Below are positions 10,880 through 23,349 of a stretch of DNA of 64,000 bases, piece after piece. Every line of letters starts with the position of its first letter. Within the stretch, counting starts at the first letter, position 1. Position numbers and translations under genes: made by a program. The stretch is from Styela clava (taxonomy: Eukaryota > Chordata > Ascidiacea > Stolidobranchia > Styelidae), in contig NC_135250.1 in assembly GCF_964204865.1 (NCBI RefSeq), positions 21,939,395 through 22,003,394 on the forward strand, in the 5' to 3' direction. The notes below the pieces were generated by a model, which worked only from the letters and a program-made list of their open reading frames with translations, searched no databases and was not told where the DNA came from.

Positions 10880-11440
10880 TCATTTTATGGCAAGAAAATA
10901 GCCAGCTCACTGTGTGTTGAAACAGTTAATCTAATTGGCTTAAATGCCATGTCGTCTGGTTACTTAGTTTATTTTTGTCTGAAATTTTAATAGCTTCGTT
11001 GGTATGCCAAAACAAATGGACGCTTCCCCGACCCTTGACCCCCAGAATTCTCCTTATACTATACCATTGCAAAATTTTCAACGCTTAGTTTGAGTGTTTT
11101 AGAGAGTTGGCGCTAACAAATCGGCTCACATGTTCAAAACTATCCTTTCTATTCAAAACATTAAATCAAGTGCCGCTTGAAGATAATTTTATCGCAGCCC
11201 TTGTAGTATCAATTTTTGAATATTGCAACTAAACTAAAGCTCTTCGGAAGACACAATCACTATTATTGTAATTGATTTACAACTATTTTTGGAAACACAA
11301 CTGAAAACTATCAAACGAGAATATCGGTCAGAGACCAAAGACTTATCGATCGAAAGTTAGGGGATCCTCCAAAACAGCGCTCTTACTCCATAGTGACACC
11401 TTGTGTCCCATACCTAATTGATTAATAACTCGCTAATCAT
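10880..11440. other. non-coding, with one dispersed-repeat fragment
   Basis: Around 11018-11050 a motif CGACCCTTGACCCCCAGAAT resembles copies at 12621-12660 and 17418-17450 (CGACCTTTGACCCCAG). This marks an interspersed family. Nothing else is recognised. Confidence 0.5.
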
Positions 11441-11600
11441 ACGACATTATTCGCCCAAAATCAATAGGCTTCTGGTCCGAGACAAGATGAATGCACATGC
11501 AAAATCTGGAGCAGATTCAATCTCGCTTTCGTGAGATGTTGCGTGCATCTAACAGACAAACAGGCAGACAAATACCTATCAACATACTTACCGATTAAAA
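11441..11600 (+). repeat. possible LINE 3'-tail-like repeat
   Basis: A stretch reading roughly 'sensitive to TTCGTGAGATGTTGCGTGCA, then CAGACAAACAGGCAGACAAA' resembles the 3' ends of RTE-type LINEs and related SINEs, which often end in CAGACA repeats. No coding part is attached. Confidence 0.3.
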
Positions 11601-11604
11601 TCGA

Positions 11605-11780
11605 TAAGTAATAACACGCAAACCATCAAAACGAGGCAATATTCAATATATAACCATGCTTGAATATCTGTTCGGGCGCCGCAGAAAATTGCAATTGTTA
11701 CGGCATTGTTGATTTATTGGTGATTTACTATTGATACGGCATAAACAGGGAAATCGGTGCTCTAGGAAATATCCATACAA
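11605..11780 (+). repeat. dispersed repeat, copy without tRNA-like segment
   Basis: ACGAGGCAATATTC, CCATGCTTGAATA and GCAATTGTTACGGCATTGTT recur in the same order at 34140-34340. The latter copy carries an extra tRNA-like segment in the middle. Confidence 0.6.
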
Positions 11781-12447
11781 AGTAGTTTTAGTTAAAATTA
11801 GATAGCTCCAGCACCTATTTGCTAATCATTACTGACTATCGTCATAGTAACAAATTGGTATATTCAAAACGCATTGTTCTGTCATAAACAACATCGTATA
11901 AATTCCGGCTTATAAAAGTAAGTGGATACCGGGTTCTTCTGCATTACGAAATGAAAAGTCTCGCGACCTAATTTTAGCTAGTTTGGACCACCGTCTTGGT
12001 ACATAGAGATTTTTCTATTTTCCGTCATAGGAAAAAAGCATTTATAAGATATTTTCAGATATATTTATTATTGCCATTACATGAATTCCTGAACGTAATA
12101 ATAAAATTAATAATGTGCAGTAGTTCTCAATTTACTCAAAAAAAAAAAAGTCGACTTGCAATGGACGTATTTAAAGAATAATATACGAAAAGTTGCTAAA
12201 GCAAAATTATGCACACTCAATTTGTAGTCAAGGAGGGTATTTTTGCGCAAAGTTAAGGGCGCATGGTGCATTGCCAAAAGCACTGACAATATAAACAATT
12301 TAGTTATGCCTTAATAAATAACTATTGTCTTAGAAATATAAAGCTACTCAAGTCAATGTGGTCATGAATGAGGTAATGAATTCTACATGACTGTAAAAAA
12401 ATCTGGTGGATACATTAGGGTAAAAAAGATAAAAGCAAAGGTGAGCT

Positions 12448-12612
12448 GCAGTCGGAACGCCGTTCCGGTTGTTAGATTTTATTGCATTTGCGTTCCTGCT
12501 GTTGAAATGAAATTATGTCATGAAACGTTTAGTTTCTCTGGTAAACTAAGTTATCAACTGTACGTTTTGTTATGTAATAATTATTTTTACATTGCAACCG
12601 ACAAATAATTAG
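12448..12612 (+). repeat. dispersed repeat (GCCGTTCCGGTTGTTA family), copy 1
   Basis: About 165 bp align by eye with 16771-16935: GCCGTTCCGGTTGTTA, then TTTCTCTGGTAAACT, then a GACAAAT end. Confidence 0.75.
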
Positions 12613-12620
12613 CACTGCCG

Positions 12621-12806
12621 TAACGTGTAATGGATGTTTCCTAGACCTTTGACCCCAGGAAATTTCAATTGTTATGCCATTGTTACGGAAAATCAAGTAA
12701 GTTGGTGATTGGGGAAACATTTTTTAGCCATGTTTTTTTTCGTCTGCTGCACTGGTTTTCGAGAGATAGATAGCAAAAGTGTTTTCACCTTTCATATTTT
12801 TGAATA
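12621..12806. repeat. dispersed repeat containing CGACCTTTGACCCC-like motif
   Basis: TAACGTGTAATG followed by TTTCCTAGACCTTTGACCCC is shared with 17418-17450. It directly follows the preceding repeat, so the two may be parts of one element. Confidence 0.5.
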
Positions 12807-14130
12807 TTGTGGAATGTGTTAGTACAATCGCTGAAAGTATACAAAACTATCCTACTTAATACAATGAAGCTTTATGGCTTCGATAAAAACTATTTGCGAA
12901 ACAATCTTGTTTCTATTTGCTCCGATGGTGCAAGTGTCATGCCTGGGCGAAAATCCGGTGTAGCTTCTGGACTGCAGCGACTTTTCCCAATATAATAAAT
13001 AATTTGGCATTGCGTAAACCACAGACTTCAGCTTGTCTTGGACGACGCTGTTGCAGGAACAAAACGAATAAACCACTTCAGGATATTTTTAGATGAAATT
13101 TACTCTTTTTATCACCAGTCCCAACAAAAATCAATATGAGCTGCACAATATTTCAGTCGAAATTGAAATAACTAAAATTAGTAACGTTTTGGGACCACGC
13201 TGGGCTTCGTGCAGCCTGCGAGCTTGTTGTGCCATCTGGAAAGCTCATCCAGCGCTACATTTTCACTTTAAATCCGTAACCAAATATTCTGGCATGGCAA
13301 CTCGTTCAAAGAATCTTAACTTTTTGAAGGACCTTGCACTTGTGATTGACTTTCTGGCGGAAATTTCAATACTTTCTAATCTAAGGCCTTAAAATCAAGA
13401 TTGACCACAATCTGCGACGCCGACAAGATGATAAAAAGAAGTATTTTAGAAGCAGTTGAATAATTATAAGGGTAATTATAAAAATAAGATTTCTAAAATC
13501 ATCGAGGCACCACAGTATTATGAGATTGGGCTTGCTGAAAACGAACGATTTCCGGTATGCAGAAATGAATTGATAGAATGTATAATACCTAAAATGGAAG
13601 AACGAAAGATGCTTGGCAACAATATGACGACTCAAAATACCATTGATTTATTTAGCTCTCCGAACCCACATATCTGGAACATTGAAAATTTACTTTTACA
13701 TTTAAAGAAGGCGCGGAGAAGTTACTTAAATTACAGGATGTTCTGAAAATAGATATTAATCAGTATCGTGATTATGTGGAGGCTTATCTCACAAGAAAAG
13801 TGGACGATGCAAGTGAGTGGGAATCAATTAAGAAAGCGAAATGGGTAATGAACGTAATAGCAGTAAGTTCAGCTGAAGCAGAACGCGGATTTTTCTTAAT
13901 GAATAACATTTGTACCGAAAAGCGCGTACGCTTATCAGTTCCCCACCTGCCAAATCTAATGAATATCAAATTGATGGGAAAACCATTACAATTGTGGGGT
14001 GCTGAGCCTTATGTGAAGACTTGGTTGTACAGTCATAATTCTACGATGCATTCCAGAGTGCGCGGTGCAACGAGTGCCGAAATTGAAGCAAACCGCAATG
14101 ACGGGTGTATTTGTTGTTATAAACCGCTGG
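12807..14130 (+). pseudogene. broken hAT-type transposase (KIAA1586-like)
   Basis: Several frames in order form one transposase-like protein. 12807-12995 has CSDGASVMPGRKSGVASGLQ. After a frameshift near 12996, 13000-13092 has [16 protein letters not shown]. 13093-13392 has VLGPRWASCSLRACCAIWK, and 13456-13746 is a linker. 13776-14130 has the C-terminal dimerisation region AEAERGF...RLSVPHLPNLMNIKLMGKPL. These blocks match the DDE and hAT-dimerisation regions of hAT-derived proteins such as KIAA1586. At least three frame changes or stops separate them, and no N-terminal zinc finger is visible. It is a dead copy; whether it was an autonomous transposon or a retrocopy is unclear. Confidence 0.8.
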
Positions 14131-14177
14131 ACAATTTTCATGTTATGAATTTCGTGCAAGGCCCGAGCAAAATTTGA

Positions 14178-15200
14178 TGGCAATGATCGTAGCATTTACT
14201 ATGTCGAAGCTCTTATTTGTCGTTTCAGACCGCAGAAACTATTCGAAAAAGGTGACCGTTTTTGTGTTCGAGATATTAATTAATTGTCAATTCTACCACG
14301 CTTTCGTGAAGTAGTGCAATTAACTAAATTTGAAGAAGGTTTTATGAAGTTTCATTGCATCGAGTTTGGACTATCACGCGTTCCGTCAGATTACTGGCGT
14401 GATTACAGATCGCGAAGGTGGGCAAAATAGAATATTTTCATTGAATCGAATATTTTTAACGAATTGCCGAATATCGGGTATTTTTAGTATATATACAACA
14501 GGCATCAAGAACGCTAGACATTCTAATGTTGGTGAGCTATTTTTGCGCGTCCTATTTTTTTACAAGGACCAATTATTACGGTTTGGCTTTATACTCCTGG
14601 GATAACTAACTTATGCGTTCATATCGGAGACATATGTTAAAGACGGCTATTAGGGAGTGAATTTGAGATTTTTTCTTTTGTGCCGGATTTGATCTTCCTC
14701 CCCACCATTTGTAAATTACCTGTCCCAATTTTAAGCTAACAAGATTACCAATTCTGACGCCGGAAAGCGAATATCTATGAAGACCTTAGTTTAATTTTTT
14801 TATATATGATTTTACTTTTCCATTGTGCCTGTTTTATTTTCGTATTTATAGTGAATAAAAACACGGCAAAGTCATTGCGTAAATCCTGAATGTTATTTTG
14901 AGTTTAAAGAATGATTCAATAAATCGACAATAATGGCAATTTTACTAATCAAATAATAATTCCTTGGTAAAATTTGAAAAATAATTTGTTAACTTGTTAA
15001 CATTTCCAATTTTACGAAGCTGTGTTGGTGCGCTTTATGCAAAAATAAGAATTAAAACAATACCCAAATACGACTCCTCAAATTTGTCGTTTCGGTTTCT
15101 TAGCAAGAGCTGTGGGGTAATTCTCGCGAAATTCAAGGGGTCGGATTAGTGACGCGACATAGATACTGGATATATGAGTAGTAAAATGACATGTCGATAC
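14178..15200. other. non-coding, probable transposon debris
   Basis: No recognised coding sequence. This could be flank or remains of the broken hAT element upstream. Confidence 0.35.
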
Positions 15201-15206
15201 TTTAGA

Positions 15207-16064
15207 GCGGGGGTGTGCAAAGTGCGAGCCGCGGGTCAAATGCGGACCGCAAAGAAAAACTGTGCGGCCAGCGAAACAAGTGTCTAATTTAGTTTTATCT
15301 GCTTCCTTTGTGTTGCAAAGCTTATATTCGAGTCCAATATTATTATCCATGTCCATGACGTTACAATGTCCTGACAGCGAAGCGAACAACGCGATTCACC
15401 ACGATTGTCACTTGCTGATGCAATTTGAGGAAAGTGCGTAGCAGACGCTAATGAAAATTAGGCAATTGAAAAGCAGTTTAAATAAAAAATTATTATTACG
15501 AGATACAAAAGCTAAATAAGTTTTGATTCCAGCCTATCAATTGGTTTTGTTTAAATCTAATCCAGAATAAGATTTGACAGCAAATCGAAACGAACCTGGC
15601 GATTTTTACCGAAAACATCCCAACCAAGATAACTTTCCACATTTGAAAAAGTCATTGCTTCAAATATGGCACTTTTCGGCTCAACATATATTTTTTTTTT
15701 CTAAAATGGTCGTCATAAAACCGCTTGAAAGACGAAGACTTAAAAATTGATATTGCAATGTGGAATGGAGTACTTCCATTGAAGCAAATTTAAATGAAGG
15801 TATTCGGGAAAATAATCCAGCAGCAAATATTTCCCTCAATTCGTTTAAATTCGGTGGGAAAATAAATTTGGATAACAGTTTTCATTAATTTATACGTTTT
15901 ATCTCATCATTTTTGCAAGGACCCCCAATGACATATCATCGTAATTATAAAAAGACACTATTTTGTGCCTGCAACTAATAGGGAGCCCATGTTAAATGGA
16001 GGTGCGGCCCGATGTTGTACCAAGTTTATGATATCTGGCCCGCCTGCGAAAAAGGTTGCACTAA
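15207..16064. mobile_element. degraded hAT-like non-autonomous element
   Basis: The left part, GGGGGTGTGCAAAGTGCGAG followed by a CGCGGGTCAAATGCGG-type stretch, is typical of hAT ends. The right part (TGCGGCCCG, then CCCGCCTGCGAAAAAGGTTG) resembles an inverted hAT end. The termini do not match each other cleanly and no target-site duplication was found, so the boundaries are approximate. Confidence 0.4.
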
Positions 16065-16311
16065 TACCAATGATCATTCCACGACACAGTGGTTGGAAAC
16101 CACTGCCTTATACATTTCCACGAACTACCGGTAGATGCGTTCCGGTTGCAATGATTTTTCTAGCTCATCACTGAATGAGAGCGTACTGCTAACCGAGTAA
16201 TGCGAAAAGAAAAGTCTTTTCGAACGGACAAGTTCATTATAACTCCATTATGATATCCGTAAACTAAGCCCCGAGACGCAATATTTTTTCTACGGAAAAT
16301 AGTTTGGCACT

Positions 16312-16600
16312 TCCATTACGCGAGGAGGCAAGCTGTGGGCCAAATCCACCACTTCAAGGCAATTTTTCTGCCCATTTTTACCTTCATTTATTAATCGAGA
16401 ACAAGCATCAATTTGAATGAAGCAATATATAGTTTTTTTAAGATGTCACAAGCGGTATGAAACGAATTATACGATATTTCGTTTTTAGATATAATTATAA
16501 TTGCGAGAAGAAATTCTTCACGACCCGCAAGAACCACCCAAGTTGGTTTTCCCTTTCGGCATGAAAAAGTTTTCCGACCCAACTCTAAACACTAGAGTTA
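16312..16600. mobile_element. hAT-like element fragment, uninterrupted copy
   Basis: Aligns by eye with 27377-27912. It shares GCTGTGGGCCAAATCC-like sequence on the left, ACAAGCATCAATTT in the middle and a CGACCCAACTCTAAAC end on the right. The site ATTTGAAT at 16411-16418 is single here and corresponds to the place where the other copy carries an insertion. Confidence 0.7.
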
Positions 16601-16770
16601 GACTACTTTGTGTTCATATACTCTTCCCAACAATAAATTTGTTGTGTGGACTTAGACTCCTGCTGCCAGGAGACTTGGAGAGGAGACACTCAGACTTGAG
16701 ATGTACTAGTCCAATTTTTATTGTGACTCAGGCCCAAGTTGTCTTACCAGTGGCGCACTGTAGCCGTAAC

Positions 16771-16935
16771 GCACCGGAGCGCCGTTCCGGTTGTTAAAAT
16801 ATTTTATTGCGTCTGAGTTCCTGTTGTTCCAATGAAATAGTCACGAAAATTTTTGTTTCTCTGGTAAACTTAGTTATTGCCTGTACTTTTCGTAACATAA
16901 TAATTATATTTAGATCGCAGCTGACAAATTTATGT
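16771..16935 (+). repeat. dispersed repeat (GCCGTTCCGGTTGTTA family), copy 2
   Basis: Partner of 12448-12612, with the same order of blocks including TTTCTCTGGTAAACTTAGTT. Confidence 0.75.
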
Positions 16936-18221
16936 CGTGAATTTGATTCTATATCATTTTTCAATATTTTTGGCGTTTATTGCTTACATAATGTGGACTT
17001 TGTTTGTGAGATACGAATTTTTAAATGTCAACCCAGCGTAAATCAACCGATAATAAGTATGGTCCGCTGCTAAGAACTCGTCCGCGTAATTTTGCGTTTG
17101 GTTAAAGGCTATATAGAGTTCTTTGTACTTATTTTGAACTGTGTGCAAGTCCTATTGGGCGTTGCTTTTGGCAAACGATACAGTGATTTAAATACATACC
17201 AATATTTTCAAACATTATCGTTGCCCTATTAGAAATGACAGTAAACTTAATGCATCGAGGTTAAAGTATACTCGATCTCTGTGCCTGACCCATTGCTGTA
17301 ACGTAAGTATGAAACTAATACGACTTTAAGTGAATATTGAGCGTCAGAAATTTTGGAAAATATATAGAAACAAATGTATCAAAAAAAAATAAAAAATTCC
17401 GTGATAACCCAACTTTAACGTGTAATGTTCCTCGACCTTTGACCCCAGAATAATTATTCACCCACCTTACCATTATAATATTTCTCATGTTTATTTTGAA
17501 TATTAATGAGAACATTGCAAGTGCTTGCTGAATGGGACGATTCATCATCATTCTGTCTCATTATAATATCTGTAAATTAAACCCGGAGACGCAACATTCT
17601 GTGACTGTCGTTCTCGAGACAAAATGATCTGTTATATCGATAAATGATTTCTCTATTCTTACGCTGGTTTCAGATGTTGGAAACTGTACAAAAATTACTA
17701 CATTTTTACCACCTTGTATCAACGCAGTTTAAGCGTAAATATATACTACTACTAGATGTCCAACTCCGCTCGCCGTATAATAAAAAAAACAAAGGCGATG
17801 TTGCACCTTCAAGTGGCGGGCGTCACGGTTGGTTTTGTTCAGACTAGATGCTTAACGACGACGACGACGCTCCTGCATCACAGCTCGAAAACTAGCCCTG
17901 TTCATTGATGACTGATCGAAATATTTGCTGAAGGACGAAGAAATTTGATAAAAATGAACAAATAATTGTGAAAATGAAGACACAGTCTGTCTTGCAAATG
18001 ACCAGGATGATGTGACAACTTCCTTGTCGAAAGAAAGCAAGGCATCAAAAATGCAATGCATTGCAAAAAATGTCAGTCAGATGTAGGTAAAGTGGTGACG
18101 AAAATGAATACTTTGCACTTTATATAAAAAAAAAACGCTTAGTAGCACAGCATTTTGGTCTCACTCCATCTCAAGTATTGTAGCTTTCACAGAAGTTTTT
18201 TCTCCACTTGACCTATAATCA
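16936..18221. other. repeat-derived non-coding stretch
   Basis: Contains the TTCCTCGACCTTTGACCCCA motif at 17418-17450. Near 17561-17600 there is a phrase (ATATCTGTAAATTAAACCC) also seen in variant form near 16254. No gene is recognised. A short CGACGACGACGACG run lies near 17856. Confidence 0.4.
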
Positions 18222-18414
18222 GGGCTGCCACCACGTTCTTATTTTTAGAATTTGTCCTTATTTTGAAGGTCTTTGTTTTAGGAAATATTTTTGTCCTTAT
18301 TTCTAAGAAACATCTTTATTTTGACGTGTGTCCTTATTTTTAACCTTATAAATGAATATACCAGTAAATTAAACTTTGAATTTAGTTTAGATCTGGAACT
18401 TCATAAGAGACAAA

Positions 18415-18624
18415 ATGAGTAAACGTAAAAAATTTGACGTGATGATTATGAGAAAGAATTCAACGGCGTCAAACGAAACGAAGGGCCAGTGATTTGCGCA
18501 CTGCAGCTTTTGTGAATGTGACAACAATCTGGAATGCATAGGTAGAGCAGCAATTTCTGTTAATATTGCAACCCAGAAACACAAGGCTCTGCTCAAGAAA
18601 TTAATCAAACCAATCTATAAATAA
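18415..18624 (+). pseudogene. BED-like zinc finger fragment of a DNA transposon
   Basis: An ATG-initiated frame encodes MSKRKKFD..., then an in-frame TGA, then HCSFCECDNNLECIGRAAIS and TQKHKALL. The C-x2-C ... KH arrangement with an IGR(A/Q)A segment resembles the zinc finger at the N-terminus of BED/hAT-type transposase-like proteins. The usual first histidine appears replaced by asparagine (VNIATQKH). The surrounding 18222-19080 is probably the same decayed element; it begins near CAGGGCTGCCACC, a plausible hAT-like end. Confidence 0.5.
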
Positions 18625-21040
18625 CTTTTTTAAGAGTCAATGATTATACAGAGGCTATCTCAACACATGTAAGCAGCTGGAATTTATTTTCATCATCACA
18701 TCATTGAACATCCGACATTTGATATAAAAGAAAATTATTTTCAAATCATTCATGAGCGAATAAACAATGCAACTGAATGTCAAGATGTAACAACACTACT
18801 TGAGAAAGTATGCAAAAAACTTGGGCAAATGTATACGCAAAGTACTGCAGCCAAAATAATAACAACAAGATGGACAATAGGACTCATGGAATACGAAAAC
18901 AATTGAAGAAACACAGCAGCTAGAACGAAGATAAAGATGTATGTGATTACAGTCAAGTTTCCGTACTCTTGAAGTATGCGTACCAAGAAATGAGGACACC
19001 GGAACGTAATATGTCTACCATGTTAGGATCAGGCCAAAATGTTATTCCTTTTTCCTTATTTTAGTTCCATTACGAGTTCAAGGACTAACCAAGTGAGTTT
19101 TGTAGTATTTGTACCTAAAAGTATGGGCTAACCTGGTACACATACTATGTTCCGTTGTCCGTCATCTTGGTACACGTATTTCTGGAGTACCCAAGTTTTT
19201 TTCCCAATAATCCATACAAATTATTATTTCAATTACTAATGTGAATAAACACTTAATATTGAGTTATATTAATAGTGGTATTGATGTTTTTTTAAAGCTT
19301 TGGGAGTGGTTCTTAGCTGGCTTAAAAAGGCAATTTAGGTTCTATCACGTGGACATTGCTACATATTTCTTTTTCTTTGCTGCTTTTCAATCAACTGGAG
19401 CACCGATGGATTCCCAGCCCCGCGACCTGCAAAATATGCATCTTTTAAACTGAAAAGCTTTTGGCGATTCATTCAATATTTAGGGTGAGGCCCTACGGGC
19501 ATAGCTGAAGATTTTGAAGGGAGGGGGGAGAGTGGAATGCTGAAATCTTTAATTGACAAGTTAGACCAAAACACCTAGCAGGTCTGATCGCAAATGTTAG
19601 TTTATAATAGTCCCGATGGTCTAACTCTAAAAAGTGTTTCAAGCCACGAAAAATTTATATGTATGATATAGTAAAACAATTTAGAAGACTTTTATCTTAC
19701 ACTTAAAGGGGGAATCTGACAGATGTTTGGTCTAATATGGTATATCACATGTTGAAGGTACCAATACTTGGAACCCTTCATACGCTGGAGAAGCAATGAA
19801 ATGTTGTTGTTTTTTAAATATGACTACAGAATGTGTTGCATGTAGCTGTATAGCATTTATTTTGGTAAAAAATACTTGAGCTAATCACCTGTTGTAGACT
19901 TCCAGTGTATAAAATAATTTATGAAATTTTAGCTGATCTACTGCAGTCTTTTGTCTCCAGATGTTTCAGAGAGTAGTAGTAGATTTTCGTTTTTGAGGGA
20001 AGCCATGTCAGTAATGCTGTTGCATATGTCAAAAAAGGTATTTTGCAGTTTGCAAAACTTGGCGTTGCTTCAAGTTCAGACATCTCCGAAATCCTAGCAG
20101 CAGATGTAGGAAGAACCTACAAAGAAAAATTTCCCCGGTTCATCTGTTATTAATGACCTGAATACTGTTGGTAATTTTAGAAATAATAATCATGATCCAA
20201 GTATTTAAATGCTCAATAGGAGATAGATCTAATAGGAAAATACAAATGAATTAATACCCAAAACAATTCTTTGTGCTTGTGCTTAATACTTAACTGTGCT
20301 TAATATTTAACAGACATTTTTATCAAGCTATTGAGTTAAACATGTTGGTCTGTTAGTTTACATGGCTGTTTCAGATGTTTTTTTTTAGACATATCTTCAT
20401 AAATTCCCTCTTCCATGCCAAAACCCTATCTGGTGACAGCAAATCATTCTTCGAAAGTGAGTTTCGAGACGTCTGCAAAAATTTATATTTTAGTTACGAT
20501 ATTTTGAAATAAATTGCCCACAGCGATTGAACCTTGTCTACCATCTAAGCAAGTATGTGTTTATATATAAGTATAACAGCCACTTTGACAAAGTATTATT
20601 TAAAACAAAAATGTGAATACCCCACAAAACAAATTGCATTCAATAAATGTGGTGGATTTTGCAGTAGCAAAAAAGTTATTGCTATTGATCACAAATCAAT
20701 AATTCAAAATCACTCGACAAAATAATTCAAAACTTTTTAGCACATCTAAAATTAGAAATATATTTATATATGTTGAAGCCATGTTTAGATAATAGCAATA
20801 ATAGGTATCCAATTTATGTGAAAAAAGTTATTAGTACCAGCCTGAAATCAAGCAAAATGGATTATCATAGCAAACGTAAAACAGCTCTGATGTTGTAATA
20901 TGCAGCTGGTGACTTCGTATACAAAGACAGAATGAGTCTGGGAAAAAATTATCAAGATCAGTAGAAATCCATCATAAAACACTAATTAATTGAAGTTAAA
21001 ATATGTGTGTTTAATTTATGTTTTTCATACAGACGTCACA
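18625..21040. other. non-coding stretch
   Basis: No gene supported. The first part may continue the decayed transposon at 18222-19080. The rest is AT-rich and unrecognised. Confidence 0.4.
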
Positions 21041-21064
21041 ATGGAGGGTATTCACCTCTTTAGC

Positions 21065-22973
21065 GCCTCCACTGGATAGTGAGCAGGACGTCAGACGACG
21101 ACTTCGCGATTGTTACTCTGGCACCTTTTTTTTTTATCTGTCTGTGTAACGGCTCAGCGTATCTTTAGCGACGATTTGAAATATCTTCCTGATTTTAGTT
21201 TTGATGACGTTACAGAATATGCTGAAAAGCATGCTGGGAATGGAAATAGCGCCAAGAGAGGATACAAATACTTCTGGGAGTCTTTCATCCACGATTACAA
21301 AGGTATGGTAAGTTAGGTAGGGCAAGTAAGATTTTTCAGCGAGCGGGACATGATGATGTCACATGTACCGGTACCGTAACCACTGTTATATAATTTTAAG
21401 CATTAAGAACGTCAGTAAATAATGACATGTGATGTACATTTATTCATGGGCTATTCAGGATTTACCTATTTATTTTTATAGGGGATCTAAAAGGCAGGGG
21501 GCAGCTTATAATTTCAGAATTTACACAGCTTTCCTAGAATCTCCGTCTGCTGTTGGCATTTTTGTACAATGGAGGAGTTTGAGATAAATCAACTATCTAA
21601 TCTCATTACACCTAGGTTTCGATTAAACCATGCTGAATATGCAACAACCATTGAAAGCAAATTAAGCTGTAACTTATCACTAATATGCATTATTATTTTC
21701 ACAGTTTTCCAAGATGGTCAGAATTTTTTAATAAAGGCAAGATGTTATCGATCACAAAGAAAAAACGAGCCACCTCATTCATTATTTGTAACTTTGCGAC
21801 GGACAATGTACTGAGTGCTACTTGCTCTTGTACAGTGGGAGAAGCAATTTGCTGTCATTCTTTAGCATTGTTGTACTGCACTGCGCATTTCAGCAATCTC
21901 CAACTAAAGAAAGTCCCCCCAGCTATCACTGGCACTATGCAATTACAATCATGGCATCATCCAAGAAGCGAAGGATTCAAGCAGCTGCCTATCCAAAAAA
22001 TTATTATTCAAAATCCATGTTCGATTCGAAATCCATCAGAACAATTCGCAGCACTCTACACAAACCTGGAAGAATCCCGCAATGGCAGAGCTTTCTAAAT
22101 TTTAGTCAATATAATATTCAGTTAAATACAATTTGGCCGTCAAATCCATCTTCTGTTGTAAGTATTTCAACAAATTTTGGACAAGCACCATTTGGGAGTC
22201 CTCTAGCATATCAGCAGATATGTGATGAGAAAAGTTTTGAATTCCCTTCTCTCCCTCTGTCTAGTTTGTCTCCACAGACTAACACGGTGTTAACAGAAAT
22301 GCAACACAAAGTGATGCAAAATCTGACTTTGGGCAGAGAAGATTGTAAACACATTGAATTTATTCAGTATAACTCTCCGATTTGGCACCAACAACGAAAA
22401 TTTAGAATTACAGCATCCAAATTTGGCCGAATTTATAAACGTGTTTCAAATTTTGACTCCCTTGCTTCAAATCTTACTTCTTCCAAATTATTTCAAACTG
22501 CAGCAATGAAAAGAGGTATCCAAATAGAACCAGAAGCAGTAAAATTATACGAGGAAATAAAAAAATGCCAGTGTTCCCCATGTGGATTGGTAATATCTTC
22601 AACTTGTCCCTGGTTGGGGTGTTCACCAGATCGCAAAGTTTACGACCCATCTTGTGATGGCAACCTATGCTATGGCTTATTAGAAGCCAAATGCCCTATG
22701 TCTGACACTTTTGACAGGGTTTCTTGTCTTTTTAAAAATGATAAAGGGGAATGGACATTAAAAATGAATCATGATTATTATTTTCAAATAATGGGGTGTT
22801 TAGGAATCACAGGACTCAAGTGGTGTGACATCATTATTCTTTTACCTTCGGGTGCATGTTTTATTGATCGCATATATTTTGATGATGCATATTTTCTGGA
22901 CCTACAAATGCGTCTGGAATCCTTTTTTTATGATAATTTCATAAATACGGTTGCAACAAACATGTCATCTTGA
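21065..22973 (+). pseudogene. SWIM zinc finger / YqaJ-type nuclease of ISL2EU element, frameshifted
   Basis: The N-terminal part (about 21065-21302) reads APPLDSEQDVRRRLRD and, after a shift at a T-run near 21122, RIFSDDLKYLPDFSFDDVTE; a GTATGG donor follows at 21303. After an acceptor TTTTCACAG near 21705, KARCYRSQRKNEPPHSLF leads, after a shift, into a SWIM finger CSCTVGEAICCH (about 21825-21860). Another shift near 22020 leads to a 22023-22973 frame holding the YqaJ nuclease: WHQQRKFRITASKFGRI, GIQIEPEAVKLYEE, CSPDRKVYDP, LLEAKCP and YYFQIMGCLG, which carry the expected E, D, E-x-K and Q positions. The nuclease domain itself is uninterrupted. The start codon could not be placed. Confidence 0.8.
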
Positions 22974-23349
22974 GGACAAAAATTTTTCACTTTGTGAAAT
23001 GTCTGAAGGATAATTATATATCAAGAGAAAAAACTTGCCTAGGCATTTATGTATTTTATTGCTTTAAATTTAAAATGTAGTAACCAGTTGCTTTGGGCTT
23101 TCAACTATTTTTCAATAAATTAGTATTTTGTGTATTCGCCATAGTGCAATTTGTTGAAAACAGGCGAGACAGGCAGTAAAAAAGGCTATTCTGAATTTTC
23201 CCTTTTCTTTTACTGTTAACCTAATATAATGTTGTGACACCCACACCCTCTGCTGTATATTCTAACAAAGCTAAGATCTTTAAAGGGACATAAAATATGT
23301 CCTGAATGTATTTGATAAACTAAAAATAATTATTCAACAATAAACAAAC
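22974..23349. other. intergenic part of the ISL2EU element between convergent genes
   Basis: No coding sequence. AATAAATTAG-like sequence occurs around 23115, and both transcripts should end here. Confidence 0.4.
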
